Assembly: GCA_900544905.1 (NCBI GenBank)
Contig: UQXF01000016.1
Coordinates: 1-43,176, forward strand
Reading direction: 5' to 3'
DNA: 43,176 nucleotides
From: an uncultured Clostridium sp.
GTDB taxonomy: Bacteria > Bacillota > Clostridia > Lachnospirales > Lachnospiraceae
In this document: piece after piece, positions 30,410 through 40,356 of the stretch
How the letters are laid out: each line of letters starts with the position of its first letter
Position numbering within the stretch: the first letter of the stretch is position 1
Position numbers and translations under genes: made by a program
The notes under the pieces: generated by a model
What the model saw: the letters and a program-made list of their open reading frames with translations, nothing else
The model's database searches: none
Told to the model about the DNA's origin: nothing

Positions 30410-31363
30410 ATGAAGCTGATTATCCAAATACCCTGCCTGAATGAGGCGGAAACACTTGAGATTGCTCTGAATGATTTACCAAAGCAGATTGAGGGCATTG
30501 ATGAGATTGAATATTTGATTATTAATGACGGAAGCAGTGATAATACTGTGGAGGTTGCAAAAAAATGGGGCGTCCATTATGTGGTGAACTTCAAACAGAA
30601 TAAGGGTCTGGCAAAGGGATTTATGGCCGGATTAGATGCCTGTCTTCGTGAAGGGGCGGATATTATCGTAAATACGGATGCAGATAACCAGTACTGTGGC
30701 GAAGATATTGAAAAGCTTGTAAAACCGATTTTAGAGGGAAAAGCGGATATCGTAATTGGGGAACGGCCAATTGACGATACAGAACATTTTTCACCTCTTA
30801 AGAAAAAATTACAGCATATTGGCAGCTGGACGGTAAGAGTAGCCTCCAAATCAGATATTCCTGATGCACCAAGCGGTTTTCGGGCATACAGCCGGGAAGC
30901 GGCGATGCGTTTGAATGTAATAAATGAATATACCTATACCTTAGAGACCATTGTCCAGGCGGGGCACGAAAAAATGGCAATGACCTCTGTGCCAATCCGT
31001 ACCAATGCAGAGCTTCGGGCTTCCAGACTGTTTAGCAGCATGTTTGGGTATATTAAAAAATCCATGGTAACAATTATACGTTCCTTTATGATGTACAAGC
31101 CGCTGAAATTTTTTGGATGTATTGGTTTGATTCTGTTTTTAATAGGTGTAATTCTTGGAGTCCGGTATCTTGTATTTTTCTTTACAGGTGGGGCAGCAGG
31201 ACATATTCAGTCCCTGATTCTGGCATCTACATTAATGATGTTGGGATGTATGACTGGAATAATTGGTCTGCAGGCAGATATTATTGCGGCAAACAGGAAG
31301 ATTTTAGAGGATATCCAGTATCATGTCCGCAAAATTGATTATGATAATGAAAAGAAGGAATAG
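30410..31363 (+). CDS. GT2 glycosyltransferase, DPM1/GtrB-like
   Basis: A 317-residue protein with a GT2 catalytic domain: LIIQIPCLNEAETL, IEYLIINDGSSDNTVEVA, NKGLAKGFMAGLDAC, and the metal-binding DADNQY. SGFRAYSREAA and two C-terminal TM segments (FGCIGLILFLIGVILGVRYLVFFF and LILASTLMMLGCMTGIIGLQADIIA) follow, the layout of enzymes that make undecaprenyl-phosphate-linked sugars for GtrA-type export. It probably supplies the donor for the GT-C-like enzyme just upstream. AGAAGGAG precedes the ATG. Confidence 0.9.
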   Translation: MKLIIQIPCLNEAETLEIALNDLPKQIEGIDEIEYLIINDGSSDNTVEVAKKWGVHYVVNFKQNKGLAKGFMAGLDACLREGADIIVNTDADNQYCGEDIEKLVKPILEGKADIVIGERPIDDTEHFSPLKKKLQHIGSWTVRVASKSDIPDAPSGFRAYSREAAMRLNVINEYTYTLETIVQAGHEKMAMTSVPIRTNAELRASRLFSSMFGYIKKSMVTIIRSFMMYKPLKFFGCIGLILFLIGVILGVRYLVFFFTGGAAGHIQSLILASTLMMLGCMTGIIGLQADIIAANRKILEDIQYHVRKIDYDNEKKE

Positions 31364-31393
31364 TGCAGCCGTTTAAGAATGCTGGAGGAGAAA

Positions 31394-32353
31394 ATGAACG
31401 AAATTCAGATATCAATTATTGTTCCACATTACAATACACCGGATTCTTTGATGAAGCTGATAGACAGTATCCCGTTACGGGATGATGTGGAGATTCTGGT
31501 TGTAGATGATAACAGCAGCGTGGATTTGACCGAATTAAAACAATATATGGAAAACCATATGAATGTAGAGTTTTACAGGAACGATACAGGTGTAAAGGGA
31601 GCAGGAGCCAGCAGAAATGTGGCATTAAAGAATGTAAAGGGAAAATGGATTTTATTTGCAGATGCAGATGATTTCTTTTTAGAAGATTTTTATGGAAAGG
31701 TGGAGCCTTATTTGGATTCCGAAGAGGATATGGTTTATTTTCCGCCTACAAGCATGGATATCCGCACCGGGGAGCCATCCTCCAGACATGTCATGTATAT
31801 GGAACTGGTGGAAAACTATATAAAAAAGCCGAACTTAAAGACACTTACAGAAATGAAATATGGCTTCTGTACACCATGGTCAAAGCTGATTCGGGCTTCC
31901 GTTATGAAGGAAAATGCAATACAGTTTGACGAGGTGATGGTATCCAATGATATTATGTGTATGACGAAATGCGCCTTTTACAGCCGGAAGGTGGCAGCCT
32001 CTGACCAGACAATCTACTGTGTGACGAGAGGGGGGAAGACCCTGACGGCAAAGAAAGATGAGAAACGGTTTGATACCCGGATTGAAATTCTGGTAAACCG
32101 GTATGTTTTCTTAAGAGAGCATTTGTCAAAGAAGGAATTCCGCTATGCACATATTGACCGTCTGGCGCTCGGAAAGCTTGTGGATGTCTTTATTGAACAT
32201 TGGGGGATAAAAAAATTATTTGCAATATTAAAGCTGTATCACAGGAACGGGGTGCGGTATTTTGATATTGGGCTGTTGAATCCGGTAACGCTGTTTCACA
32301 AGGCAAAAATTGAGCTTTCATGGTGGCTGGACATTAAGAAGCACAGGTCATAA
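31394..32353 (+). CDS. GT2 family glycosyltransferase
   Basis: A soluble enzyme of about 319 residues with the GT2 fold: ISIIVPHYNTPDSLMKLIDSI, EILVVDDNSSV, AGASRNVALKNVKGKWILFADADDFF, and FCTPWSKLIRAS. ATG 31394 follows GGAGGAG and is preferred over ATG 31379. It likely adds a sugar to a lipid-linked glycan; the donor and acceptor cannot be told from sequence. Confidence 0.88.
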   Translation: MNEIQISIIVPHYNTPDSLMKLIDSIPLRDDVEILVVDDNSSVDLTELKQYMENHMNVEFYRNDTGVKGAGASRNVALKNVKGKWILFADADDFFLEDFYGKVEPYLDSEEDMVYFPPTSMDIRTGEPSSRHVMYMELVENYIKKPNLKTLTEMKYGFCTPWSKLIRASVMKENAIQFDEVMVSNDIMCMTKCAFYSRKVAASDQTIYCVTRGGKTLTAKKDEKRFDTRIEILVNRYVFLREHLSKKEFRYAHIDRLALGKLVDVFIEHWGIKKLFAILKLYHRNGVRYFDIGLLNPVTLFHKAKIELSWWLDIKKHRS

Positions 32354-32452
32354 CCCTTCATTCGGAATGTGTGTGCCAGGTGATATTACAGGCGGCGGAA
32401 AGGGCTTAAGTTGTAAAAAACTGTAGAATGATAAGGTGTAAAGGTTATTAGA

Positions 32453-33727
32453 ATGAATACGATTGAGAGCACAGTGTGCAATAATTTATGTATTTCCTGT
32501 GGGATATGTAAAGCGGTCTGTCCGAAGGATTGCATTGCATTTCACAAAGAAAAAGGAATGAAGCTTCCGGCAATTGATAAAAACAGCTGCATTGAATGTG
32601 GGAAATGTTATCAGGTGTGTCCTGGAAAAGGGTTTGATTATACAAGGTTTGTAAATGACACAGAAGAAGCTTCCTTCTGGTTTGGCAGTTACCGCAATGT
32701 ATACACTGCATATTCCCTGGATGAGAAGAGACGCGGCAACGGTGTAAGCGGCGGCGTGGTAACAGAGCTGGTATACCGCCTTTTGGAGAATAAAGAATAC
32801 GAATCGGCATTTCTGATTGGTACGCATCGGTATCTGGATGATGAAGCGGCGGTGAAGCGGTATACAGCAGGACAATCTCTTGATGATACACAAAAATCAC
32901 GCTATCTGCCGGTGTCCCAGGAAAAAGCGGTTTCTTATATATTGTCACATCGCAGGGAAAAGATTATTCTTGTGGGTACAGGCTGTTTTGTACAGGGAAT
33001 TATGAATGTCATTGATTCCTATAAGCTGGACAGGAAGCAGTATTTTATTATCGGCTTGTTCTGTGATAAGACAATGACCGGTAATGTGGTTGATTATTTT
33101 AGCAGACATTCTGTCCTGAAGGGTCAGCGGATGGATAAATTTTTCTTCCGCACAAAGGAAGCAGGCGGATGGCCCGGCGGGGTACAGATAATTTCAGATG
33201 CAGGCAGGGTTATGAATCTGCCAAATACGGAAAGAATGAAGGTTAAGGATTATTTTCAGCCGGAGCGCTGTCTGTATTGTCTGGATAAGCTTAATATGTT
33301 TGCGGATATTTCTGTGGGGGATAATTACACAGGCACCAACTCAGATTCAAAGGGAAGCAACAGCGTTATTGTGCGGACACAAGAAGGGCAGAGAGTATGG
33401 GACGCATATGCTTCTGCCATCTACTGTGAAAGTTCTTCCAAAGAGCATGTCGTTGCCAGCCAGCACTTAAAGCAACGCGCCTTAAACAGCTGCTATGCAG
33501 AATTAAAGGGACGTTCCGTCAAAGAGAAAATCAATGTGACAGGCAGTCTGTTTACAGAGCCGGAGCTTACGTTAAAGGTAAGGATGAAATACTGGTTCAA
33601 ACGATTCAAAATCAGGGTGGGGACAAATTATGGCAGGGCTTCCTGGATGTTATCGCTTTGTCTCGTCTGGAAAAATATAAAGCTTAAGGTTAAAAATGTG
33701 ATGCGAAGGAGTTCTATATGTCTATGA
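32453..33727 (+). CDS. Fe-S protein of the FrhB (F420 hydrogenase beta subunit-like) family
   Basis: A 424-residue protein with two N-terminal 4Fe-4S motifs (CISCGICKAVCP and CIECGKCYQVCP), then an FrhB-type domain (NGVSGGVVTELVYRLLE, IILVGTGCFVQGIMN, GLFCDKTMTGNVVDYFSR, PERCLYCLDKLNMFADISVGD). Such proteins frequently sit next to pyruvyltransferases in bacterial glycan clusters, as here, and are proposed to reduce or supply a precursor. The gene overlaps the pyruvyltransferase gene by 10 bases. The 99 bases before it hold no clear promoter. Confidence 0.88.
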   Translation: MNTIESTVCNNLCISCGICKAVCPKDCIAFHKEKGMKLPAIDKNSCIECGKCYQVCPGKGFDYTRFVNDTEEASFWFGSYRNVYTAYSLDEKRRGNGVSGGVVTELVYRLLENKEYESAFLIGTHRYLDDEAAVKRYTAGQSLDDTQKSRYLPVSQEKAVSYILSHRREKIILVGTGCFVQGIMNVIDSYKLDRKQYFIIGLFCDKTMTGNVVDYFSRHSVLKGQRMDKFFFRTKEAGGWPGGVQIISDAGRVMNLPNTERMKVKDYFQPERCLYCLDKLNMFADISVGDNYTGTNSDSKGSNSVIVRTQEGQRVWDAYASAIYCESSSKEHVVASQHLKQRALNSCYAELKGRSVKEKINVTGSLFTEPELTLKVRMKYWFKRFKIRVGTNYGRASWMLSLCLVWKNIKLKVKNVMRRSSICL

Positions 33728-34959
33728 AAGTGCTGATAACCGGTGCAAATTTTAATAATAAGGGTGCGCAGTCAATGCTTTTTGTTACAATTGATGAGCT
33801 GCAAAAAAGAATCCCGGACTGCGAAATCTATTTTGGATGTGGTCTTGGGGACCCGGAGCTTGATAATGTATGCTTTAAACAGATTTGCTTTTCGAGAGAG
33901 GGCAGGTATATTGCTCTTGGCGGAAAGCAGGCGGTATTTAATTTTTTTGTCGCCATTGCCAAAGGGTGTATGAGGTTTGTGAAGGGAAAGCGCACCAATC
34001 TCTGGAAATTCATGGATGCCAGAAAATACATTTCTTCCATGAATCTGATTGTAGATGTCAGCGGCTTTGCGCTTGGGGACAAGTGGTCAAGACGTACTAA
34101 TGAAAACTTCTTAAATACAATCCGCCTTGCAAAGCGGCATGACATTCCTGTTTTTATTATGCCCCAGTCCTTTGGTCCCTTTGAATTTCCTTCCGGTATG
34201 GAGGATATTAAGGATGAAATAGCGGATTTGCTGAGATATCCGGTCACGGTATTTGCCCGTGAAAAGGAAGGATACACATTTCTTACCCGGGATTTTGGCT
34301 TAAAAAATGTAAAGCTTTCAAAGGATTTGGTATTACAGAATGCAGGGGTTAATCTTAATCATATTTATGTGAATCCACCGGCATTATCCCTGCCGGAAAT
34401 CCAAACGGAGCATAATGTGGGAATTGTACCAAACGCACAATGCTTCAGGCACGGTAATGTCACAGAGGTTTTGGATATTTATCATGCCATAATAGAGGAG
34501 CTGTTAGCACAGAAAAAAGAGGTCTATGTTTTCCGGCATTCCGGTGAGGATTTGGCATTTTGTAAGAGAATAGCGGAAATGTTTGAGGAGGAAGCACATG
34601 TACATTTACTGGAAAATGATTTTTCCTGCCTTGAATATGATGCTTTTGTGAAAAATTTTGAGTTTATAATCTGTTCAAGATTCCACGGAATTGTCCATGC
34701 CTATAAAAATTATATACCTGCTATTGCCCTGGGATGGGCAGTTAAATACAGGGAATTGACGGAAAATGTGGGACAGTCTTCCTATATATTTGATATCACG
34801 TCGGATACATGTGATAAAGCTGCAATAATAGAGGCAGTCAGACGGATGGCTGATAATGCCGGTAACGAAAAAGAAGTTATTAAAAGTCATGTCCTGAAAA
34901 TTCAGGCTGAAAATTGTTTTGAATGTATATCAGAATGGGTGAAGAGTAACAATGAGTAG
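33718..34959 (+). CDS. Polysaccharide pyruvyl transferase family protein
   Basis: A 413-residue protein of the PvyT/CsaB family: VLITGANFNNKGAQSMLFVTIDELQK, the central SMNLIVDVSGFALGDKW and FIMPQSFGPF, and the C-terminal FVKNFEFIICSRFHGIVHAYKNYIPAIALGWAVKY. These enzymes transfer a pyruvyl ketal to a surface glycan sugar. It is translationally coupled to the FrhB-like gene upstream and overlaps the flippase start by 8 bases, so the three act together. Confidence 0.92.
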   Translation: MSMKVLITGANFNNKGAQSMLFVTIDELQKRIPDCEIYFGCGLGDPELDNVCFKQICFSREGRYIALGGKQAVFNFFVAIAKGCMRFVKGKRTNLWKFMDARKYISSMNLIVDVSGFALGDKWSRRTNENFLNTIRLAKRHDIPVFIMPQSFGPFEFPSGMEDIKDEIADLLRYPVTVFAREKEGYTFLTRDFGLKNVKLSKDLVLQNAGVNLNHIYVNPPALSLPEIQTEHNVGIVPNAQCFRHGNVTEVLDIYHAIIEELLAQKKEVYVFRHSGEDLAFCKRIAEMFEEEAHVHLLENDFSCLEYDAFVKNFEFIICSRFHGIVHAYKNYIPAIALGWAVKYRELTENVGQSSYIFDITSDTCDKAAIIEAVRRMADNAGNEKEVIKSHVLKIQAENCFECISEWVKSNNE

Positions 34960-36388
34960 AGAAACAACACTTGCTAAAAATACGATTATAATGTCTATCG
35001 GGACAATTTTACCAAAATTGTCCATGCTGATTACGCTTCCGATTATTACTGCAAAGCTTACGCAGGCGGAATATGGAACCTATGATTTGATTTCCACGCT
35101 GGTATCCCTGTTTCTGCCTGTTGCAACGTTGCAGGTACAGACAGCAGCGTTCCGGTTTTTGATAGACTGTAATGACGATAAAACAAAACGAAACCGGGTG
35201 ATTACCAATGTACTGCTGTTTGTGACGGTTTCTTCTGTAATATCGCTGTCTGTTCTTTATTTTGCGCTATATAAGCTGTCCTTCGAGGTACGGATTCTCA
35301 TTTGTGCATATTTTTTCTCTGATATATTATTTCTTACCCTTGTACAGGTGGTGAGGGGACTGTCCCGTCCTATGCTGTACTCTCTATGTACATCGGTACA
35401 GCCCATTGTCAATATGCTGCTGGTAATTTTAATGGTATACTATATTGATGGAGGACTGATTGGAGCGTTAATTGCCATGACAGGTTCCACCATTGTGGCG
35501 CTTTTTATTGTTCTTGCAAAGGGACATATCATTTCTAAGATTGATTTCAGGCTTGTGTCAAAATCAATGCTCAAGGAGCTCATAAGCTATTCCTGGCCCA
35601 TGATTCCCAATTCCCTGTCCTTATGGCTGCTGAATTTTTCGGACAGGCTGGTTCTGCTTAATTTTATGGGAATTAATGCAAATGCGGTGTATGGCGTCGC
35701 AAATAAAATCCCGTCCATGTATTCTCTGGCAAACAGTGCATTTACCCAGGCATGGCAGGAAAATGCGTCTTTAAATTCTAAGGACGAGGATGTATCTGTC
35801 TACTATGGCAAAATGTTTGATAATATTCTGCGTATTTTGTCCGGTATTATGGCAATGCTGATAGCGGCAATGCCGGTTTTATTTATCATTCTGATACGGG
35901 GTGATTACGGGCGGCAGGCATATTGCCAGATGCCGATTCTTATGATGGCGATGTTTTTTTCCTCCATGTCATCTTTCCTGGGGGGAATCTACATTGCACA
36001 TAAAAAGACAAAGAGTGTGGGAGGAACCACGATTATTGCGGCAGTAATCAATCTTGTTGTGGATTTGCTTCTGGTAAAATCCGTTGGAATTTATGCGGCG
36101 TCTGTCTCTACGCTGGTGGCGTATATGTTTCTTGCTGTTTACCGGATGCGGAATGTACTGAATTTCCAGTATATCAAATATAATTATGCGAATATTTTCG
36201 GATATATCCTGTTTCTGGTTATTATGTGCATTCTTTCATGGTTTAATAAGCTTCCCCTTAACCTGTTAAATATAGTTCTGGGAATATTGTTTGCAGTCTA
36301 TATTAACCGGGAGCTTATCAAAAAAATGATTGTCATGGGAAAGGAAAAAATAGCAAAAAAGCGTGAAAACGGAGTAAAGCATGGATGA
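34952..36388 (+). CDS. Wzx-type oligosaccharide flippase
   Basis: A 478-residue membrane protein with 12-14 TM segments. The opening TLAKNTIIMSIGTILPKLSMLITLPIITAKLTQAEYGTYDLIST is characteristic of the polysaccharide transport (MVF/PST) family, as is SYSWPMIPNSLSLWLLNFSDRLVLLNFMG. It would flip lipid-linked repeat units made by the nearby glycosyltransferases. It overlaps the next gene's start by 8 bases. Confidence 0.93.
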   Translation: MSRETTLAKNTIIMSIGTILPKLSMLITLPIITAKLTQAEYGTYDLISTLVSLFLPVATLQVQTAAFRFLIDCNDDKTKRNRVITNVLLFVTVSSVISLSVLYFALYKLSFEVRILICAYFFSDILFLTLVQVVRGLSRPMLYSLCTSVQPIVNMLLVILMVYYIDGGLIGALIAMTGSTIVALFIVLAKGHIISKIDFRLVSKSMLKELISYSWPMIPNSLSLWLLNFSDRLVLLNFMGINANAVYGVANKIPSMYSLANSAFTQAWQENASLNSKDEDVSVYYGKMFDNILRILSGIMAMLIAAMPVLFIILIRGDYGRQAYCQMPILMMAMFFSSMSSFLGGIYIAHKKTKSVGGTTIIAAVINLVVDLLLVKSVGIYAASVSTLVAYMFLAVYRMRNVLNFQYIKYNYANIFGYILFLVIMCILSWFNKLPLNLLNIVLGILFAVYINRELIKKMIVMGKEKIAKKRENGVKHG

Positions 36389-37133
36389 TATTTTAGTGTC
36401 GGTGGTAATGCCGGCATATAATTGTGAAAAGTTCATAGGTACAGCAATTGAATCCGTGCTGTGTCAACAGGTTCCGTTAGAATTAATTGTAATAAATGAT
36501 AATTCCACAGACGGAACAGCACAGCAGATTCAGAGCTTCAGCCGGGACGGAAGGCTTATCTGTATTAGTAATGAAACTAATCAGGGAGTGGCGGCGAGCC
36601 GGAATAAGGGAATTGCCCTTGCAAAGGGAAAATTTATTGCATTTCTGGATGCGGATGATTACTGGACAGAGGATAAGCTTTTAAAACAGGTGTCTTTGAT
36701 GGAAAAAGAGAATGCGGTATTATCCTCCACAGCCAGGGAGCTTATCGATGAAAACGGAAACCTGACCGGGAAGGTTATTGGCATAAGGGAAGAGGTATGC
36801 TACCGGGATTTGCTGAAGGGAAATGTACTAAATACCTCCGGGGTGATGGTGCTTGCATCGGTTGCGAAGCGGTATCCCATGGTTCAGGACCATCTCCATG
36901 AGGATTATATCATGTGGCTGTCCATTCTGAAGGAATATGGAAAAGCCTATGGTATAAATGAACCGCTGCTGAAATACCGGGTGATGAAGGGCACAAAATC
37001 CGGGAATAAGCTGAAATCCGCAAAAATGACCTATGGTGTGTACCGCTATATAGGCTTTGGAAGGGTGAAGGCATTTTACTATTTTTGCTTTTATGCCATA
37101 AACGGAGTGATAAAATACTATTTCCCGGGTTAG
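36381..37133 (+). CDS. GT2 family glycosyltransferase
   Basis: A 250-residue GT2 enzyme: VSVVMPAYNCEKFIGTAIESVL, LELIVINDNSTDGTAQ, GVAASRNKGIALAKGKFIAFLDADDYWTEDKL, and HEDYIMWLSIL late in the fold. It closes the glycan operon, overlapping the flippase gene. No terminator hairpin is obvious in the 200 bases before glmS; a weak GGGCTGCTG-TTTTTT stretch near 37165 is the only T-run. Confidence 0.9.
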   Translation: MDDILVSVVMPAYNCEKFIGTAIESVLCQQVPLELIVINDNSTDGTAQQIQSFSRDGRLICISNETNQGVAASRNKGIALAKGKFIAFLDADDYWTEDKLLKQVSLMEKENAVLSSTARELIDENGNLTGKVIGIREEVCYRDLLKGNVLNTSGVMVLASVAKRYPMVQDHLHEDYIMWLSILKEYGKAYGINEPLLKYRVMKGTKSGNKLKSAKMTYGVYRYIGFGRVKAFYYFCFYAINGVIKYYFPG

Positions 37134-37230
37134 AAGCCGTGCCGTACAAGGAGAAGGGCTGCTGTTTTTTCCAGTGGGGAGAGAAAAACGGTTTACCATA
37201 ATAAATGTAGTTAACGCAAGAAAACGTGTA

Positions 37231-37259
37231 TTGTAAAAAATATGAGAAAGTGATATAAT
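37231..37259 (+). promoter_or_regulatory. glmS promoter
   Basis: TTGTAA (37231-37236) and TATAAT (37254-37259) are separated by 17 bases. The leader to ATG 37333 is only about 67 bases, too short for the usual glmS ribozyme, and no ribozyme core is visible. Confidence 0.7.
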
Positions 37260-37332
37260 CGTGATAGTTTTGTAATTTGAAAATAACCTATTTCATATAG
37301 TAATAGCAGAGTGACAATAAGGAGGACGACAT

Positions 37333-39159
37333 ATGTGTGGTATTGTGGGCTACATCGGTAAGGAACAGGCTGCCCCCATTTTGTTAGATGGTCTGGCGAA
37401 GCTTGAGTACCGTGGTTATGATTCTGCCGGCCTTGCAGTATATGACGGAAACGATATTGAAATTGTGAAAGCCAAGGGGAGGCTTCAGGCGCTTAGGGAC
37501 CTGACAGGGGATGGAAGAAGCCTGAAAGGAACGCTGGGAATAGGGCACACAAGATGGGCAACCCATGGAGAACCATCTGTCTCTAACGCACATCCACATT
37601 TTAACAGCAATAAGACGATTGCAGTGGTGCATAACGGCATTATTGAGAATTACCAGCCTCTCAGGGAGAAGATGATTCAGAAGGGATATACCTTTGTTTC
37701 AGATACGGATACGGAGGTTGTAGCACACCTGCTGGATTACTATTATGAGGGTAATCCGTTGAAGGCAGTGGAAAAGGTAATGCACCGGGTGCAGGGTTCT
37801 TATGCACTGGGTATTCTGTTTAAGGATTATCCGGATAAGATGTATGCAGTCCGGAAGGATTCGCCTTTGATTGTAGGCGTCTCTCCGGAAGGGAATTTTA
37901 TTGCTTCGGATGTTCCGGCAATTTTGAAATATACCAGAGAGGTCTACTTCATTGAAAACCGGGAAATCTGCGAGCTGTCAAGAGATGGTATTACCTTCTA
38001 CAACGAGGATATGGAAAGCATATCGAAGGAAACGAAAACGATTGAATGGGATGTGGAGGCTGCCGAAAAGGGTGGTTATGAGCATTTCATGCTGAAGGAA
38101 ATATATGAACAGCCGAAGGCAGTGCTGGATACCATCAGCCCAAGAATTAAGGACGATAAGATTGTTATTGATGAGCTGAATATGTCCGAGGAGGACATTA
38201 AGAACCTGAAGAGAATCTATATTATCGGATGTGGTTCTGCTTATCATGTGGGTGTCACCAGCAAATATATAATTGAAAAGATAACAAGGATTCCTGTGGA
38301 AGTGGATTTGGCATCGGAATTCCGTTACCGGAATCCGATTTTAGAGCCGGATTCCATGGTGATTATTATAAGCCAGTCGGGAGAAACGGCAGATTCTCTT
38401 GCGGCACTCCGGAAGGCACAGGAGCTGGGTGTTAAGGTATTGGGCGTTGTAAATGTGGTGGGCTCCACCATTGCAAGAGAGGCAGATAATGTCTTATATA
38501 CCTGGGCGGGACCGGAGATATCCGTTGCCACAACCAAGGCTTACAGCACACAGCTGGCAGCGCTGTATTTACTGGCAGTGCTGTTTGGAGATGTGAGGGG
38601 AACCATAACCGGTGAAGAGTATCATGAAATGATTCAGGAGCTTAAGAGCCTGCCGGATAAAATTTCCGAGATACTGGGCGATAAAGAGAGAATCCAGTGG
38701 TTTGCAAGTAAATATGCAAATGCAAAGGATGTCTTCTTTTTAGGAAGAGGAGTGGATTATGCTACTTCATTAGAGGGGTCCTTGAAATTAAAAGAAATTT
38801 CCTATATTCATTCAGAGGCCTATGCAGCCGGTGAATTAAAACATGGAACCATTTCGTTAATTGAGGATGGAATTTTGACGGTGGCGGTAGTTACCCAGCC
38901 GGATTTATATGAAAAGATGATAAGTAATATTGTAGAGGTAAGAACCAGAGGTGGTTACATCTTTACATTGACGAATAAGGGGAATTGTGTGATGGAGGAC
39001 ACATCTGATTTTACAGTGTACATCCCAAAAACGCATCCGTGTTTTACACCATCCCTGGCAGTTATTCCATTGCAGTTATTCGGTTATTATGTTTCTGTTG
39101 CAAAGGGTTTGGATGTAGATAAGCCGAGAAACCTTGCGAAATCAGTTACAGTAGAGTAA
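37333..39159 (+). CDS. glmS: Glutamine-fructose-6-phosphate aminotransferase
   Basis: A 608-residue enzyme of normal length. Cys2 (MCGIVGYIG) is the glutaminase nucleophile; LEYRGYDSAGLAV and GIGHTRWATHGEPS are class II amidotransferase motifs. Two SIS domains follow (IYIIGCGSAYHVG, IIISQSGETADSLAAL, LGRGVDYATSLEGSLKLKEISYIHSEAYAAGELKHG) and the conserved C-terminus ends LAKSVTVE. It makes glucosamine-6-phosphate for peptidoglycan and other glycans. AAGGAGG precedes the ATG. Confidence 0.98.
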   Translation: MCGIVGYIGKEQAAPILLDGLAKLEYRGYDSAGLAVYDGNDIEIVKAKGRLQALRDLTGDGRSLKGTLGIGHTRWATHGEPSVSNAHPHFNSNKTIAVVHNGIIENYQPLREKMIQKGYTFVSDTDTEVVAHLLDYYYEGNPLKAVEKVMHRVQGSYALGILFKDYPDKMYAVRKDSPLIVGVSPEGNFIASDVPAILKYTREVYFIENREICELSRDGITFYNEDMESISKETKTIEWDVEAAEKGGYEHFMLKEIYEQPKAVLDTISPRIKDDKIVIDELNMSEEDIKNLKRIYIIGCGSAYHVGVTSKYIIEKITRIPVEVDLASEFRYRNPILEPDSMVIIISQSGETADSLAALRKAQELGVKVLGVVNVVGSTIAREADNVLYTWAGPEISVATTKAYSTQLAALYLLAVLFGDVRGTITGEEYHEMIQELKSLPDKISEILGDKERIQWFASKYANAKDVFFLGRGVDYATSLEGSLKLKEISYIHSEAYAAGELKHGTISLIEDGILTVAVVTQPDLYEKMISNIVEVRTRGGYIFTLTNKGNCVMEDTSDFTVYIPKTHPCFTPSLAVIPLQLFGYYVSVAKGLDVDKPRNLAKSVTVE

Positions 39160-39193
39160 GGATATTAGGTATCGTATAGGAGGATGAGATTTC

Positions 39194-40327
39194 ATGAGCA
39201 AATCACATAGGAAGAAAACAAAAAATAAAAAGCTGGGATTAATTCTGGTATTGGAAATTCTCATATTTATTGGACTGGTTGCAGGATATGCATGGTATTA
39301 TGTTAATCATACCTTAAATAAGATGGGAAGAGAGGACACTCCCAAGGAGGAGATTGATGTCAGTGATGCGGTTACCGATACAATGGTGGAGAAGTATACT
39401 ACAATCGCATTATTTGGCCTGGATACCAGAGATGATGCAGATATGACCAAGGAGGGTGTGGCTCACAGTGATGCGGTAATTATTGCCAGCATTAACAATG
39501 AGACCAAGGAGGTTAAGCTGGTTTCTGTTTACAGAGACTGCTTCTTGGAGATGGCAAGACCTACACCGTCTACCCAGAAGTTTACCCATGCGTATTTCCT
39601 TGGAGGACCAATCTGTTCAGTGGAGACGCTGAATAAGAATCTGGATTTGAATATTACGGATTATGTATCCGTAGATTTTAAGGCACTGACAAATGCGATT
39701 GATGCGTTAGGCGGTATTACCATTGATGTAAAGAGCAATGAGATTAACAATCTGAATAAAAATCTTCAGGAACAGGTTGAGGTTACGGGAATTGCCTCAG
39801 ATGGCGTCTGGTCAGCAGGAGAGCAGACATTAAACGGAACACAGGCAACTGCATATGCAAGAATCCGTAAGGTTGGTAACGGAGATTTTGAGAGAACCCA
39901 GAGACAGCGGGCTGTGATTTCAGCCATGATTGAGAAGGCAAAGGAATCGGATTTATCAACGATTACGGATGTGATTAATGAGGTATTTCCACAGATTGCA
40001 ACGAATATGACGAATAGCGAGATTATTTCTCTGGCAACCAGTATATTTGATTATAAATTAGCGGATAATATTGGTTTCCCTCTGGCAAACCAGACACCGA
40101 CCCTGGGTTCCAAGGGTAGTGTTGTAGTTCCATGTGATTTGCTTAGCAACGTGAAGCATTTACACGAATTCCTGTATCCGGAGGATACAACCTATACACC
40201 TTCAGCTGAGGTGCAGAGAATCAGTGCGGAGATTACAAATGAGACCGGATATGGTGATGAGTTTACGGATGATAAGACAACGGAAGCACCGACTCAGACG
40301 AATACTCCGTCCAGTGAAGCATATTAG
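39194..40327 (+). CDS. LytR-CpsA-Psr (LCP) family protein
   Basis: A 377-residue protein with one N-terminal TM (LGLILVLEILIFIGLVAGYAWYYV) and the extracellular LCP domain: TIALFGLDTRDD, SDAVIIASINNETKEVKLVSVYRDCFLEM, LNITDYVSVDFKALTNAIDALGGITIDV, and YARIRKVGNGDFERTQRQRAVI with the Arg/Asp residues that bind the pyrophosphate. LCP enzymes attach wall glycopolymers to peptidoglycan. A Thr/Ser-rich C-terminal tail follows. It lies 34 bases after glmS with AGGAGG and is probably co-transcribed. Confidence 0.93.
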   Translation: MSKSHRKKTKNKKLGLILVLEILIFIGLVAGYAWYYVNHTLNKMGREDTPKEEIDVSDAVTDTMVEKYTTIALFGLDTRDDADMTKEGVAHSDAVIIASINNETKEVKLVSVYRDCFLEMARPTPSTQKFTHAYFLGGPICSVETLNKNLDLNITDYVSVDFKALTNAIDALGGITIDVKSNEINNLNKNLQEQVEVTGIASDGVWSAGEQTLNGTQATAYARIRKVGNGDFERTQRQRAVISAMIEKAKESDLSTITDVINEVFPQIATNMTNSEIISLATSIFDYKLADNIGFPLANQTPTLGSKGSVVVPCDLLSNVKHLHEFLYPEDTTYTPSAEVQRISAEITNETGYGDEFTDDKTTEAPTQTNTPSSEAY

Positions 40328-40328
40328 G

Positions 40329-40356
40329 ATGACAGAAAGAATGACAACTATATAAT
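40329..40356 (+). promoter_or_regulatory. Promoter of the GH5 gene, overlapping the upstream terminator
   Basis: ATGACA (40329-40334) and TATAAT (40351-40356) are separated by 16 bases, upstream of ATG 40416. The -10 element is in the stem-loop of the LCP terminator, so transcription from upstream and initiation could interfere. Confidence 0.45.

Noticed and set aside
37260..37332. glmS ribozyme riboswitch
   Set aside because: The leader is too short and no conserved ribozyme core is visible.
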